Shown: in pieces, positions 15,351 to 22,606 of the stretch
How the letters are laid out: each line of letters begins with the position of its first letter
Numbering within the stretch: the first letter of the stretch is position 1
Notes under the pieces: model-generated
Databases searched by the model: none
What the model saw: only the letters and a program-made list of their open reading frames with translations
What the model was told of the DNA's origin: nothing
Made by a program: the position numbers and the translations under genes
NCBI GenBank assembly: GCA_026393835.1
Contig: JAPKZK010000056.1
Span: forward strand, 1 to 41,108
Source: Candidatus Aminicenantota bacterium
Lineage (GTDB): Bacteria; Acidobacteriota; Aminicenantia; UBA2199
Direction: 5' to 3'
DNA: 41,108 nt

Positions 15351-16348
15351 TTCAGCTTTTCGATATCGGCGAGGGAAAGTCCTGTAATTGCGGCAATTTT
15401 CTCCGGCGGGTCGCCGGCGGCTTTCAATAGCCCGGCAATTTCCCTGGCTTTCTCTTCTTTCCCTTCTTTTATTCCTTTTTCTTCTCCTTGTTTTATTCCT
15501 TTTTCTTCTCCTGCTTTTATCCCTTCTTCTTTTCCCTCTTTTATCCCTTCTTCTCTTCCCTCTTTTATCCCTTCTTCTCTTCCCTCTTCCCGGGCTTTTC
15601 TTTTATCATATTCCGCTTCGAATTTAATGGTATCCGCAATGCTGGCTTCATAATGAAGTTGCTCCAGGTAATGTCGATAAGACCTGAGTTCTTCTTCACC
15701 CAGGTTAATTTCGCTTAACTTTTTCCGGGCCGCCGCCATGCCCTTGGCATTGAATTCGTCTTTTATTTCGCTGTTCTTCAAGAAATAAACCCATTGGTCA
15801 AGGGTATCGCGGGCGTTATCATCAAAATCATTGACCTTGATGATGTAATGGTCTGGAAAAATGGAACTGACGGAAGGTCTATTGAATATTTGTTTCTGTT
15901 TTTCCGAAAGTTCCAGGGGATCTTTTTTGTGGAGGCCCAGGAATGTGGTTTCCCCATGGTAAATATAATCCACCCCCTGGCCCAGTGAAAAGTAGACCAC
16001 ACTGACGGTGATAACTTTTTTTACTTCTTTATAAGGCATGCCTTCTTTCATATTTTCGCCGATGACTTTAGAGGTGCTGTAGAGTATTTTTAAAAAATAA
16101 TCCAATTCCCTGGTGTTCTGAATCTCGATGATGATGATCCGGCCCGAAGCATCTTTTACCAATACATCCACGCGGTCGAATTTATCGTCCTGGGTTTCTT
16201 TATTGGTTTCGCTGTCCAGGATTTCCAGGATTTTAATATCTTCCGCCAGCAGCTCGCTGAGAAAGCCTTCCAGGATATCGAAATTGGCTTTGCTCCTCAG
16301 TAATTTTTTAATGGCCCAATCAAAACGGATATGTTTTTTTATACTCAT
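15302..16348 (-). CDS. Rpn-family PD-(D/E)XK nuclease (recombination-promoting nuclease/transposase_31-like)
   Basis: 348 residues. The N-terminal 250 carry the PD-(D/E)XK core: D61 in FDRVDVLVKD and E75-I-Q77 in IIIIEIQNT. A charged repeat (EEGREEGIKEG type, 8-residue period, 24 bp at DNA level, about 15470-15600) follows, and then a small helical domain (AREIAGLLKAAGDPPEKIAAITGLSLADIEKL) typical of this family. Family members are horizontally mobile endonucleases that promote RecA-independent recombination; this one should be cytoplasmic. The last 14 or so residues are read from an antisense GEVED fragment, so the native stop has been lost at a recombination junction. The ATG is 10 bp behind a -10 box, giving a very short leader. 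Confidence 0.85.
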   Translation of the reverse strand: MSIKKHIRFDWAIKKLLRSKANFDILEGFLSELLAEDIKILEILDSETNKETQDDKFDRVDVLVKDASGRIIIIEIQNTRELDYFLKILYSTSKVIGENMKEGMPYKEVKKVITVSVVYFSLGQGVDYIYHGETTFLGLHKKDPLELSEKQKQIFNRPSVSSIFPDHYIIKVNDFDDNARDTLDQWVYFLKNSEIKDEFNAKGMAAARKKLSEINLGEEELRSYRHYLEQLHYEASIADTIKFEAEYDKRKAREEGREEGIKEGREEGIKEGKEEGIKAGEEKGIKQGEEKGIKEGKEEKAREIAGLLKAAGDPPEKIAAITGLSLADIEKLKMNTSSLQSAKSPSAL

Positions 16349-16357
16349 GGTACAACT

Positions 16358-16386
16358 ATTATAAAATAAAAAGAAGGTTATTGCAA
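16358..16386 (-). promoter_or_regulatory. Promoter of the Rpn nuclease gene
   Basis: On the minus strand TTGCAA (16386-16381), 17-bp spacer and TATAAT (16363-16358). Transcription should begin about three bases before the ATG at 16348. Confidence 0.55.
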
Positions 16387-16578
16387 CTCCCTGTCTGTTA
16401 TCAGGGTGATTTCCGTCTCAGGAACATGTTCTTTTAATGAGACAAAATCCGGGGTTTCGCCCCTACGAAAATCCCTTGAAAGTAACTTGCCGGTTTAGGG
16501 AATCAAGACGGGATAGGCGAACCAGTCCCTTTTCATCCCCAGGTTTTTCATTTTACTCTGGAAGTGGAGAATGGTTTC

Positions 16579-16911
16579 CTAAATAAGGTTATTATTTATT
16601 AATACTTTTCTGATCTCTTCTGCCGATATATTGTCTCTTTCAGTCTTGGGATAAATTGCCAACAATCTTACAACATTGTTTGCTTCGATGAAAAAAATAA
16701 TTACCCTGAACCCCCCACGTTTTCCTTTATTCGTTGATGTATTTTGAAGCCTGATCTTATAGCAATTATTCCCTAAAGGAGTACCGGTTGCTGGATTTTC
16801 CATCAGGATGTCATTCAAAGTGGTCAAATCCTCGGAAAGTTTAGGATACTTTTTAGAAAGTTTTTTCGCCTGCTTTGCAAACTCAGGGGTTGGTACTATT
16901 CTACAGTTCAT
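16579..16911 (-). CDS. RelE/ParE-superfamily toxin
   Basis: 110 residues: MNCRIVPTPEFAKQAKKLSKKYPKL, then NDILMENPATGTPLGNNCYKIRLQ, then RGGFRVIIFFIEANNVVRLLAIYPKTERDNIS. This is the RelE fold with an extended first helix, close to the subfamily whose partner antitoxin gene lies upstream and overlaps. These toxins usually cleave ribosome-bound mRNA. The gene overlaps the antitoxin gene by 11 bp. It ends with TAG, showing that TAG is a normal stop in this genome. Confidence 0.8.
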   Translation of the reverse strand: MNCRIVPTPEFAKQAKKLSKKYPKLSEDLTTLNDILMENPATGTPLGNNCYKIRLQNTSTNKGKRGGFRVIIFFIEANNVVRLLAIYPKTERDNISAEEIRKVLINNNLI

Positions 16912-17113
16912 TAATCAAATCTTGCAGAGTGGTCTCTTCTAATTCGCCATTTTGTTGCAGGATAGCCTGCTTGCATGATTTATCCAGACTGGCCAAAAAT
17001 TTCTGTTTCTCATAAGCATTAATGATAAACTGGAAAAAACTTTCCTTATCACTGCAAAAGCCATCTAAAAAAATTTCCTCTACCTGAGGATTTTCTATTC
17101 TCAATGATAACAT
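16901..17113 (-). CDS. Antitoxin partner of the RelE-type toxin
   Basis: 70 residues: MLSLRIENPQVEEIFLDGFCSDKESFFQFIINAYEKQKF, followed by an acidic tail (NGELEETTLQDLINEL). The N-terminal strand plus two helices is what a ribbon-helix-helix antitoxin would show, and the acidic tail would bind the basic toxin. ATG 17113 is chosen because AGAGGTG precedes it by four bases; an in-frame GTG six bases upstream overlaps that site. Its promoter contains a palindrome covering the -10 box, which fits self-repression. Confidence 0.7.
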   Translation of the reverse strand: MLSLRIENPQVEEIFLDGFCSDKESFFQFIINAYEKQKFLASLDKSCKQAILQQNGELEETTLQDLINEL

Positions 17114-17132
17114 AAGCACCTCTTATTTTTAC

Positions 17133-17168
17133 ATGGTAAATTTTACCATTAAACGGAAATACTGTCAA
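17133..17168 (-). promoter_or_regulatory. Promoter and operator palindrome of the RelE-type TA operon
   Basis: On the minus strand TTGACA (17168-17163), 17-bp spacer and TAAAAT (17145-17140). The perfect 8-1-8 palindrome ATGGTAAA-T-TTTACCAT (17133-17149) covers the -10 box, as expected for an antitoxin operator. Confidence 0.6.
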
Positions 17169-17282
17169 ATCAGTGTATCATAATTGTTTGCCCCCGGCAG
17201 AGGATACAAAAGTGAACTGGTAATTTCATTTTAGAAGCCCGGCATGCGGCGCTGCCATTTTCCCGTTAACAATAGCAGTATA

Positions 17283-17335
17283 AAACCTCTTGGTGAACCT
17301 TTGTGCCTTGTACTGGCGTGCCCTGGTGGCAAAGT
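17283..17335. repeat. Dispersed CTTGGTGAACCTTTGTGCC-type repeat, copy 1
   Basis: The string AAACCTCTTGGTGAACCTTT and the following GTGCCTT occur here and again at 40275-40304. Related TTGGTGCC strings occur at 5160-5180, 14838-14860 and 21313-21330. With the operator at 17133 and the promoter at 17348, this accounts for the gene-free stretch 17114-17432. Confidence 0.6.
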
Positions 17336-17347
17336 TTTTTGTTTCCA

Positions 17348-17377
17348 TTGTATTTGGTATGATTCCTATTGTATAAT
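17348..17377 (+). promoter_or_regulatory. Candidate promoter of the membrane-protein gene
   Basis: TTGTAT (17348-17353), 18-bp spacer, TATAAT (17372-17377). AGAGAGG, six bases before the ATG at 17433, is the ribosome binding site. Confidence 0.4.
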
Positions 17378-17432
17378 ATGACATGCTGATTGTGAAAAGT
17401 ACTTTTCATCTTCGTAAAAGAGAGGATTAAAA

Positions 17433-17900
17433 ATGGCTTATATCGTATTAACCTTAATTGGGTGGCTGGCGGTTATCATCGTAAAAAAAGAATGGCCGGG
17501 AGCGAAACAGGTCCTGTTTATCCTGGCGGTACTCCTGGCCGGGATAGTGGGATATCTTGCGGTGGAATACCTGGTGCCGGGAGAAGGCACGGTTATTCCC
17601 AAGGGAGTTGGAGAGATACTGGGCAATTTGCCGTGGAAGGATATGGGAATGTTTTTTGCCATGCTGCTGGGCATGGCTTCCAAATACCTTTTCGATGTGA
17701 TCGGTGAAAAGAAGCGGCGGCGTATTGCCTTTAACAAATGGCAATTTTTAAAACCCTTTTTGGTTTCGCCCATTATCTTTGGCGCGATTTTGTCCCAGGT
17801 CCCGGAAAATATTTCGGCGTTTATGTTGTTTCTTATTTCGTACCAGAACGGATTTTTCTGGCATACCTTGTTATACAGGGCCGGGCCGGAAAAGGAGTGA
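17433..17900 (+). CDS. Small integral membrane protein of unknown function
   Basis: 155 residues with about four hydrophobic segments: 1-17 (MAYIVLTLIGWLAVIIV), 25-48, 70-90 (MGMFFAMLLGMASKYLFDVI) and 105-145. A basic loop (GEKKRRRIAFNK) follows the third segment and probably faces the cytoplasm. I recognise no family. It precedes the WD40-caspase gene by 196 bp without a terminator, so they may be cotranscribed. The ends of both intervals carry the same GGGCCGGAAAAGGA(G/A)TGAAA string (17880 and 18075), a sign of local duplication. A membrane partner for a cell-death effector is possible, but that is a guess from position. Confidence 0.7.
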   Translation: MAYIVLTLIGWLAVIIVKKEWPGAKQVLFILAVLLAGIVGYLAVEYLVPGEGTVIPKGVGEILGNLPWKDMGMFFAMLLGMASKYLFDVIGEKKRRRIAFNKWQFLKPFLVSPIIFGAILSQVPENISAFMLFLISYQNGFFWHTLLYRAGPEKE

Positions 17901-18096
17901 AATATGAATTTGGAGGCAGATTAATGACCGTATCCATAACCAATAGGCGCAACTGGACTGGGGTAAAGCGGTTGTTGAAACATTATCAAATACGTATTTC
18001 TGGAACAATCGGTTCCAGTAATATCGGGAATTATTGGAATTCAGGCAAACACAGAATGGGACACTTTATTAGGCTGGGCCGGAAAAGGAATGAAAC

Positions 18097-21000
18097 ATGA
18101 GGAAACCCAGGATGTATAATTTGATTATAAGAGTCTGGATAATGGTAATACTTTTCAATGTTTCTATCCAGGCAGAGGAAGCGCCGGAGATGGTGATACA
18201 AAAGGGGCACTCTCATTATATTATTTCGGTTGCCATCAGCCGGGATGGAAAATACCTGGCATCCGGAAGTTGGGATAATACTGTGCGCTTATGGGATGCC
18301 AGGGCCGGGAAAGAAATCCGTACCTTTGCGGGGCATACGAATGTGGTTCTATCCGTGGCCCTGAGTGGGGACGGCCAAATCCTGGTCTCAGGGTGTACTG
18401 ACAAAACTGTGCGTTTATGGGATGCCAGAACCGGCAAAGAAATCCATACCTTTGCGGGACATACGGATTGGGTAACATCCGTGGCTCTGAGTGGAGACGG
18501 CCAAACCCTGGTCTCCGGGAGTGTGGATAAAACCGTGCGATTATGGGATGTCAGTACCGGCAAAGAAATCCGTACCTTTGCGGGGCATACGAGTGACGTT
18601 GAATCCGTGGCCCTGAGTGGAGACGGCCAGACCCTGGTCTCCGGGAGTGTGGATAAAACCGTGCGATTATGGGATGTCAGTACCGGCAAAGAAATCCGTA
18701 CTTTTTCTGGGCATACGAGTGCCGTTGAATCCGTGGCCCTGAGTGGAGACGGCCAAACCCTGGTCTCCGGGAGTGCGGATAAAACCGTGCGCTTATGGGA
18801 TGTCAGGACCGGCAAAGAAATCCGTACCTTTGCGAGGCATAAGGCCCCTGTTAACTCTGTGGCCTTGAGTGTTGACGGCCAAATTCTGGTCTCAGGGAGT
18901 GATGATAAAACCGTGCGCTTATGGGATGTCAGAACGGGCAAAGTAATCCGTACCTTTACGGGGCATAGAGATGATGTTACATCCGTATCCTTGAGTGGGG
19001 ACGGCCAAATCCTGGCCTTCGGAGGCTGGTCTAATACAGTACATTTATGGGATATCAGAACCGGCAAAGAAATCCGTACCTTTGTGAAGCCTACGGATTG
19101 GGTTAGTTCCGTAGCCCCAAGTGAGAACGGCCAGACCTTTGTCTCGGGGAGTAGCGACAAGACCGTGCGTTTATGGGATGCCAGTACCGGCAAAGAAATC
19201 CGTATTTTTGTGGGACATACGGAATCGGTTAGAACTATGGTCCTAAGTGCAGATGGCCAAACCCTGGTCTCGGGGAGTAATGACAAGACCGTGCGCTTAT
19301 GGGATACCAAGACAGGGAAAGAAATCCGTACCTTTGCGGGGCATACGAATCTTGTTACATCCGTGGCCCTGAGTGGGGACGGCCAAACCCTGGTCTCCGG
19401 GAGTGATGACAAAACCGTACGCTTATGGGAAGTTATGACCGGCAAAGAAACCTGTACCTTTGCGGGGCATACAAGTGATGTTAATTCTGTGGCCCTGAGT
19501 GGGGACGGCCAAACCCTGGTCTCCGGGAGTCAAGACAATACCGTGCGATTATGGGATGTCAGAACCGGGAAAGAAATTCGTATCTTTACGGGGCATACTG
19601 CTGGCGTTACATCTGTGGCCCTGAGTAGGGACGGTCAGACCCTGGTCTCCGGGAGTCAAGACAATACCGTGCGATTATGGGATGTCAGAACCGGGAAAGA
19701 AATTCGTACCTTTACGGGGCATACGGATTGTGTTACATCCGTGGCCCTGAGTGTTGACGGCCAGATTCTGATCTCCGGGAGTTATGACCACACTGTGCGT
19801 TTATGGGATATCAGTTCCGGCAAAGAAATCCGTACCCTCATAGGGCATACATTTTACATTACATCTGTTTGTTTTTCCACCGATTCCACTTATATTATCT
19901 CTGGAAGTTTCGATGGCGAGATAAAAATATGGGACCTGCAAAGGGGATATTTACTGGCATCTTTGGTTGCTTTCGATGACAATGAGTGGGTAGCCTATAC
20001 CCCGGACAACTATTACATATGTTCTCCCGGCGGAGAAAAATACGTTACCTTCAGGGTAGGGAATACCATATATGATGCCCAAAAATATTCTGCACTGTAC
20101 AATAATGCCGAGGTTGTGGCCAATAGGTTGAAGACCAATATAGACAAATCCATTCCCCCACCGGTAGTGGTAATCAATCATTTTTTAAACAACGGCAAAA
20201 TGATCGAAGAGGATAACCCGGTGGTAGATTTTGCAGAAGTTGAAATCACCTCCACGGTAAAAGATAATGAAACAGATCTTCAGAAGGTAATCATTGCCGT
20301 CAACGACACTATCTGCTTTGAAAAAATTCTCTCCGGCAAAAGTTATAAACTAAAACATAAATTTAACCTTGGCGATTCCAATAATCGCATCAAAATAATT
20401 GCCATTAATTCAATGGGCTTCCAGGGGATTGAAGAAAAAGTCATTACCTTTCAAAAGCCAATTACCAAAGCATCCCCCCTCCAGCAGATGGTAAAATTTG
20501 CTTTTGGGAAAAAACGAAGTTGGGCGGTTCTTATTGGAATTAAAGATTATTCGCTCCAAAGAAATGGAATGAAACCTTTACCTTATGCGTTGAACGACGT
20601 ACAGGCTGTGAGAGAATATCTGATAACCGGATTGGGGTTTGACGCCGCTAATATTACTACCCTGATCGACGCGCAGGCGACGGAAAAGAAAATAAGAGCG
20701 TTATTAGGAGAAGACCTCCGCGGGAAAGTAGGAAAAGATGACCGCGTATTGGTTTATTTTTCCGGTCACGGCGGTAAAGAAACCCAAAAAACAGATGATG
20801 CAGAGAAAACCTACAGCTACCTCATCCCCTATGATGGGAAAAAGGACAACTTATATTCCACCGGCATATCCATTGATATTTTATCTCAATTAGCCGAACG
20901 AATCGAAGCCAGGCAGGTGCTTTTTGTTATCGATGCCTGTTTCAGCGGGAACATCCGACAAATCATTTCAAAAGACGGCGTATACCCCGAAGAAACCCAA

Positions 21001-21300
21001 AAAGAAATCGAAACCTTTATCAAAAACAAGGGTAGAGACGTGATGACTGCCGGAACCGCCGATGAAAAAGCGGTAATGGGGCCGAAATGGAATAACCACA
21101 GCGTTTATACCTATTACCTGTTAAAGGGTTTACATGGAGAAGCCGATTATAATCAAAACCGGGTTATTTCATTAACAGAACTCTACCTGTACCTGAAAAC
21201 GTATGTACCGAAAGAGGCCGGTTTGACGCCGCAGCGGATTACATTAGACAGCAGCAAGGGAGGAGAATTTGTATTCTACCGCGAAGGTGAAGATCGATAA
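18097..21300 (+). CDS. WD40 double-propeller protein with C-terminal caspase (C14) domain
   Basis: 1067 residues. A possible signal peptide or membrane anchor lies at 7-26 (YNLIIRVWIMVILFNVSIQA). Fourteen WD40 blades of exactly 42 residues follow (residues 37-624; DNA 18205-19968), each with GHT...SVALS.DGQTLVSGS.DKTVRLWD. Fourteen blades make two seven-bladed propellers. A beta-rich linker (about 690-800) leads to a caspase-like domain (807-1060): KRSWAVLIGIKDY, YFSGHG with catalytic His891 and VLFVIDACFSG with Cys948. Bacterial orthocaspases of this kind cleave after basic residues, and several act in abortive infection. AAGGA before the ATG serves as ribosome binding site. If the N-terminus really is a signal peptide, the protease would work outside the cytoplasm, which is unusual for an immune effector. 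Confidence 0.9.
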   Translation: MRKPRMYNLIIRVWIMVILFNVSIQAEEAPEMVIQKGHSHYIISVAISRDGKYLASGSWDNTVRLWDARAGKEIRTFAGHTNVVLSVALSGDGQILVSGCTDKTVRLWDARTGKEIHTFAGHTDWVTSVALSGDGQTLVSGSVDKTVRLWDVSTGKEIRTFAGHTSDVESVALSGDGQTLVSGSVDKTVRLWDVSTGKEIRTFSGHTSAVESVALSGDGQTLVSGSADKTVRLWDVRTGKEIRTFARHKAPVNSVALSVDGQILVSGSDDKTVRLWDVRTGKVIRTFTGHRDDVTSVSLSGDGQILAFGGWSNTVHLWDIRTGKEIRTFVKPTDWVSSVAPSENGQTFVSGSSDKTVRLWDASTGKEIRIFVGHTESVRTMVLSADGQTLVSGSNDKTVRLWDTKTGKEIRTFAGHTNLVTSVALSGDGQTLVSGSDDKTVRLWEVMTGKETCTFAGHTSDVNSVALSGDGQTLVSGSQDNTVRLWDVRTGKEIRIFTGHTAGVTSVALSRDGQTLVSGSQDNTVRLWDVRTGKEIRTFTGHTDCVTSVALSVDGQILISGSYDHTVRLWDISSGKEIRTLIGHTFYITSVCFSTDSTYIISGSFDGEIKIWDLQRGYLLASLVAFDDNEWVAYTPDNYYICSPGGEKYVTFRVGNTIYDAQKYSALYNNAEVVANRLKTNIDKSIPPPVVVINHFLNNGKMIEEDNPVVDFAEVEITSTVKDNETDLQKVIIAVNDTICFEKILSGKSYKLKHKFNLGDSNNRIKIIAINSMGFQGIEEKVITFQKPITKASPLQQMVKFAFGKKRSWAVLIGIKDYSLQRNGMKPLPYALNDVQAVREYLITGLGFDAANITTLIDAQATEKKIRALLGEDLRGKVGKDDRVLVYFSGHGGKETQKTDDAEKTYSYLIPYDGKKDNLYSTGISIDILSQLAERIEARQVLFVIDACFSGNIRQIISKDGVYPEETQKEIETFIKNKGRDVMTAGTADEKAVMGPKWNNHSVYTYYLLKGLHGEADYNQNRVISLTELYLYLKTYVPKEAGLTPQRITLDSSKGGEFVFYREGEDR
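18205..19968 (+). repeat. Fourteen 126-bp WD40 repeats, highly similar at DNA level
   Basis: Repeat starts are exactly 126 bp apart from 18205 to 19843. Long strings such as GGCCAAACCCTGGTCTC and AAAGAAATCCGTACCTTTG recur almost unchanged, so synonymous positions are also conserved. That points to recent amplification or gene conversion. Variation concentrates in the two or three codons after GGGCATAC(G) (NVV, DWV, SDV, SAV, ESV, NLV, AGV, DCV). Confidence 0.9.
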
Positions 21301-21350
21301 ATACAAAAATAGTTGGTGTCTTGGTGGCAAAGTTTTCATGGTCTCCGGGC

Positions 21351-21475
21351 GACGGCTGGCTGGAATCCCAAAACAATTAAAAAGTAAAAACGAAAAATGA
21401 AAAATTAAAAATGGAAACGGAGCCCTTCGGGCATCGGGCAGTGAGAAAATATTCCAGCCTGTCCCATAAAAATCT
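21351..21475 (+). repeat. 3'-end repeat module, copy 3
   Basis: Order: CAAAACAATTAAAAAGTAAA, a run of AAAAATGAAAAATTAAAAATGG-like units, GGAAACGGA, GCCCTTCGGGC (21422-21432), GGGCAGTGAGAAAATATT and a CCTGTCCC tail. It follows the WD40-caspase stop by about 50 bp. With 21313-21357 (the TCTTGGTGGCAAAG and CTCCGGGCGACGG strings) it fills the gene-free stretch 21301-21602. Confidence 0.75.
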
Positions 21476-21504
21476 TTAAATATCCCGGAAAAGTTTCCCC
21501 AGCA

Positions 21505-21534
21505 TTGACAAATCCCCCCTGTTTATATTATATT
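21505..21534 (+). promoter_or_regulatory. Promoter of the frameshifted Rpn gene
   Basis: TTGACA (21505-21510), 18-bp spacer, TATATT (21529-21534). AGGAGG (21588-21593) lies nine bases before the ATG at 21603. Confidence 0.5.
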
Positions 21535-21602
21535 AGTACCGTGAAACGAAAAATGAAAAAATATAAAACGCATTATTTTCCAAAAGCAGGAGGAAGACGC
21601 CT

Positions 21603-22465
21603 ATGTTGATCGCAAACCCCATTTACGATACGGTATTTAAATACCTGATGGAAAATCTTAAAGTCGCCAAAGGCATCATTTCCACCATCATCGATGAAGA
21701 AATCCTTACCCTGGATCTGGCCTGGCAGCCCAGGAGCATACCTATCGAACGGTCGAACCGGCGGTAATGATTTTCCACCTGGATTTCATCGCTAAAATAC
21801 GACTGAAACAAGGCGGTTGTAAAAATGTTTTAATTGAACTTCAAAAATCCAACTTAGCCTATGATATCTTACGGTTCCGGCGTTACCTGGGCAAGAAATA
21901 TACCCAACCGGACGAGGTACTCCTGGAAGACGGTACGGTCACCCAGGAAGCATTGCCTATAATTACCATCTATTTCCTGGGATTTAATCTTGATGGGCAC
22001 TTACCGGCAGTGATTAAAGTCAACCGGAAGTACATCGACCTATTGGGGGGAAATGAAATCACGGAGAAGAACGATTTTATCGAGCGGTTAACGCATGATT
22101 CCTATGTGATCCAGGTAAAACGCCTGGATTTAAAGATGCAGACGGAATTGGAGTATGTGTTATCGGTCTTTAAGCAAGAGAATTTTATCGAAAACATGAG
22201 ACGGCGGGTGAAGAGATATGATTTTGAGCCGCAAGACGAATTGATGCGGTTAATATTGAGGCAATTGGAAAAAGCCGCCGGGGATAATAAACTTTTAGAG
22301 CAGTTAGAGATAGAAGAACTGGCTGATTTAGAGTTGGAAAATGCCTTTGGCGACATGAAGCGGCAACTGCTGCAAAAAGATAAGGAGCTTGAAGAAAAAG
22401 AAAAATTAATTCAAGAACTTTTATCTCAATTGAAAAAATCAGGGGACAGGGGAGAGGCGGGCTGA
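21603..22465 (+). pseudogene. Rpn-like PD-(D/E)XK nuclease, frameshifted near 21720
   Basis: The gene starts at ATG 21603 (MLIANPIYDTVFKYLMENLK) and runs in frame to a stop at 21765-21767. The natural continuation, AQEHTYRTVEPAVMIFHLDF and onward, is in another frame beginning around 21722 and open to 22465. The shift therefore lies at about 21715-21730, where CTGGCCTGGCAGCCC reads differently from the expected coding path. Downstream are the nuclease-type strand CKNVLIELQKS (E-x-Q), RFRRYLGKKY and a coiled-coil tail rich in EKEK. ATG 21767 overlaps the upstream stop (TAATG), so the second part could still be translated by reinitiation, giving 232 residues without the first acidic residues of the fold. 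Otherwise this is a dead gene or a sequence error. Confidence 0.75.
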
Positions 22466-22545
22466 AACCCCAAAACAATTAAAAAGTAAAAACGGGGCCC
22501 TTCGGGCATGGGGCAGTGAGAAAATATTACCGCCTGTCCCGAAAA
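22455..22545 (+). repeat. 3'-end repeat module, copy 4
   Basis: Immediately at the stop of the Rpn gene: CAAAACAATTAAAAAGTAAA, then directly GGGCCCTTCGGGC (hairpin 22497-22507), GGGCAGTGAGAAAATATT and GCCTGTCCCG. It lacks the AAAAATG run of the other copies. Confidence 0.75.
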
Positions 22546-22571
22546 TACCCATTCCAGGCCCGAAAAACCAA

Positions 22572-22600
22572 TTGACTTTTTTTTATTTGTGGTTTAATAT
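22572..22600 (+). promoter_or_regulatory. Promoter of the AAA/nuclease gene (leaderless)
   Basis: TTGACT (22572-22577), 17-bp spacer, TAATAT (22595-22600). The ATG at 22607 begins six bases after the -10 box and has no ribosome binding site. Confidence 0.55.
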
Positions 22601-22606
22601 TAACCC

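Noticed and set aside
16395..16575. Minus-strand open fragments between the RelE toxin and the Rpn gene (for example MKNLGMKRDWFAYPVLIP)
   Set aside because: They read like gene remnants, but I cannot name a family and stops interrupt them. Not supported as a feature.
17738..18100. Open frame bridging the membrane-protein and caspase genes, including a possible ATG at 17924
   Set aside because: It overlaps the better-supported gene in another frame and has no recognisable domain or ribosome binding site.
18216..19445. 409-codon minus-strand frame opposite the WD40 repeats
   Set aside because: A shadow of the 126-bp repeats; no start signal and a periodic nonsense composition.
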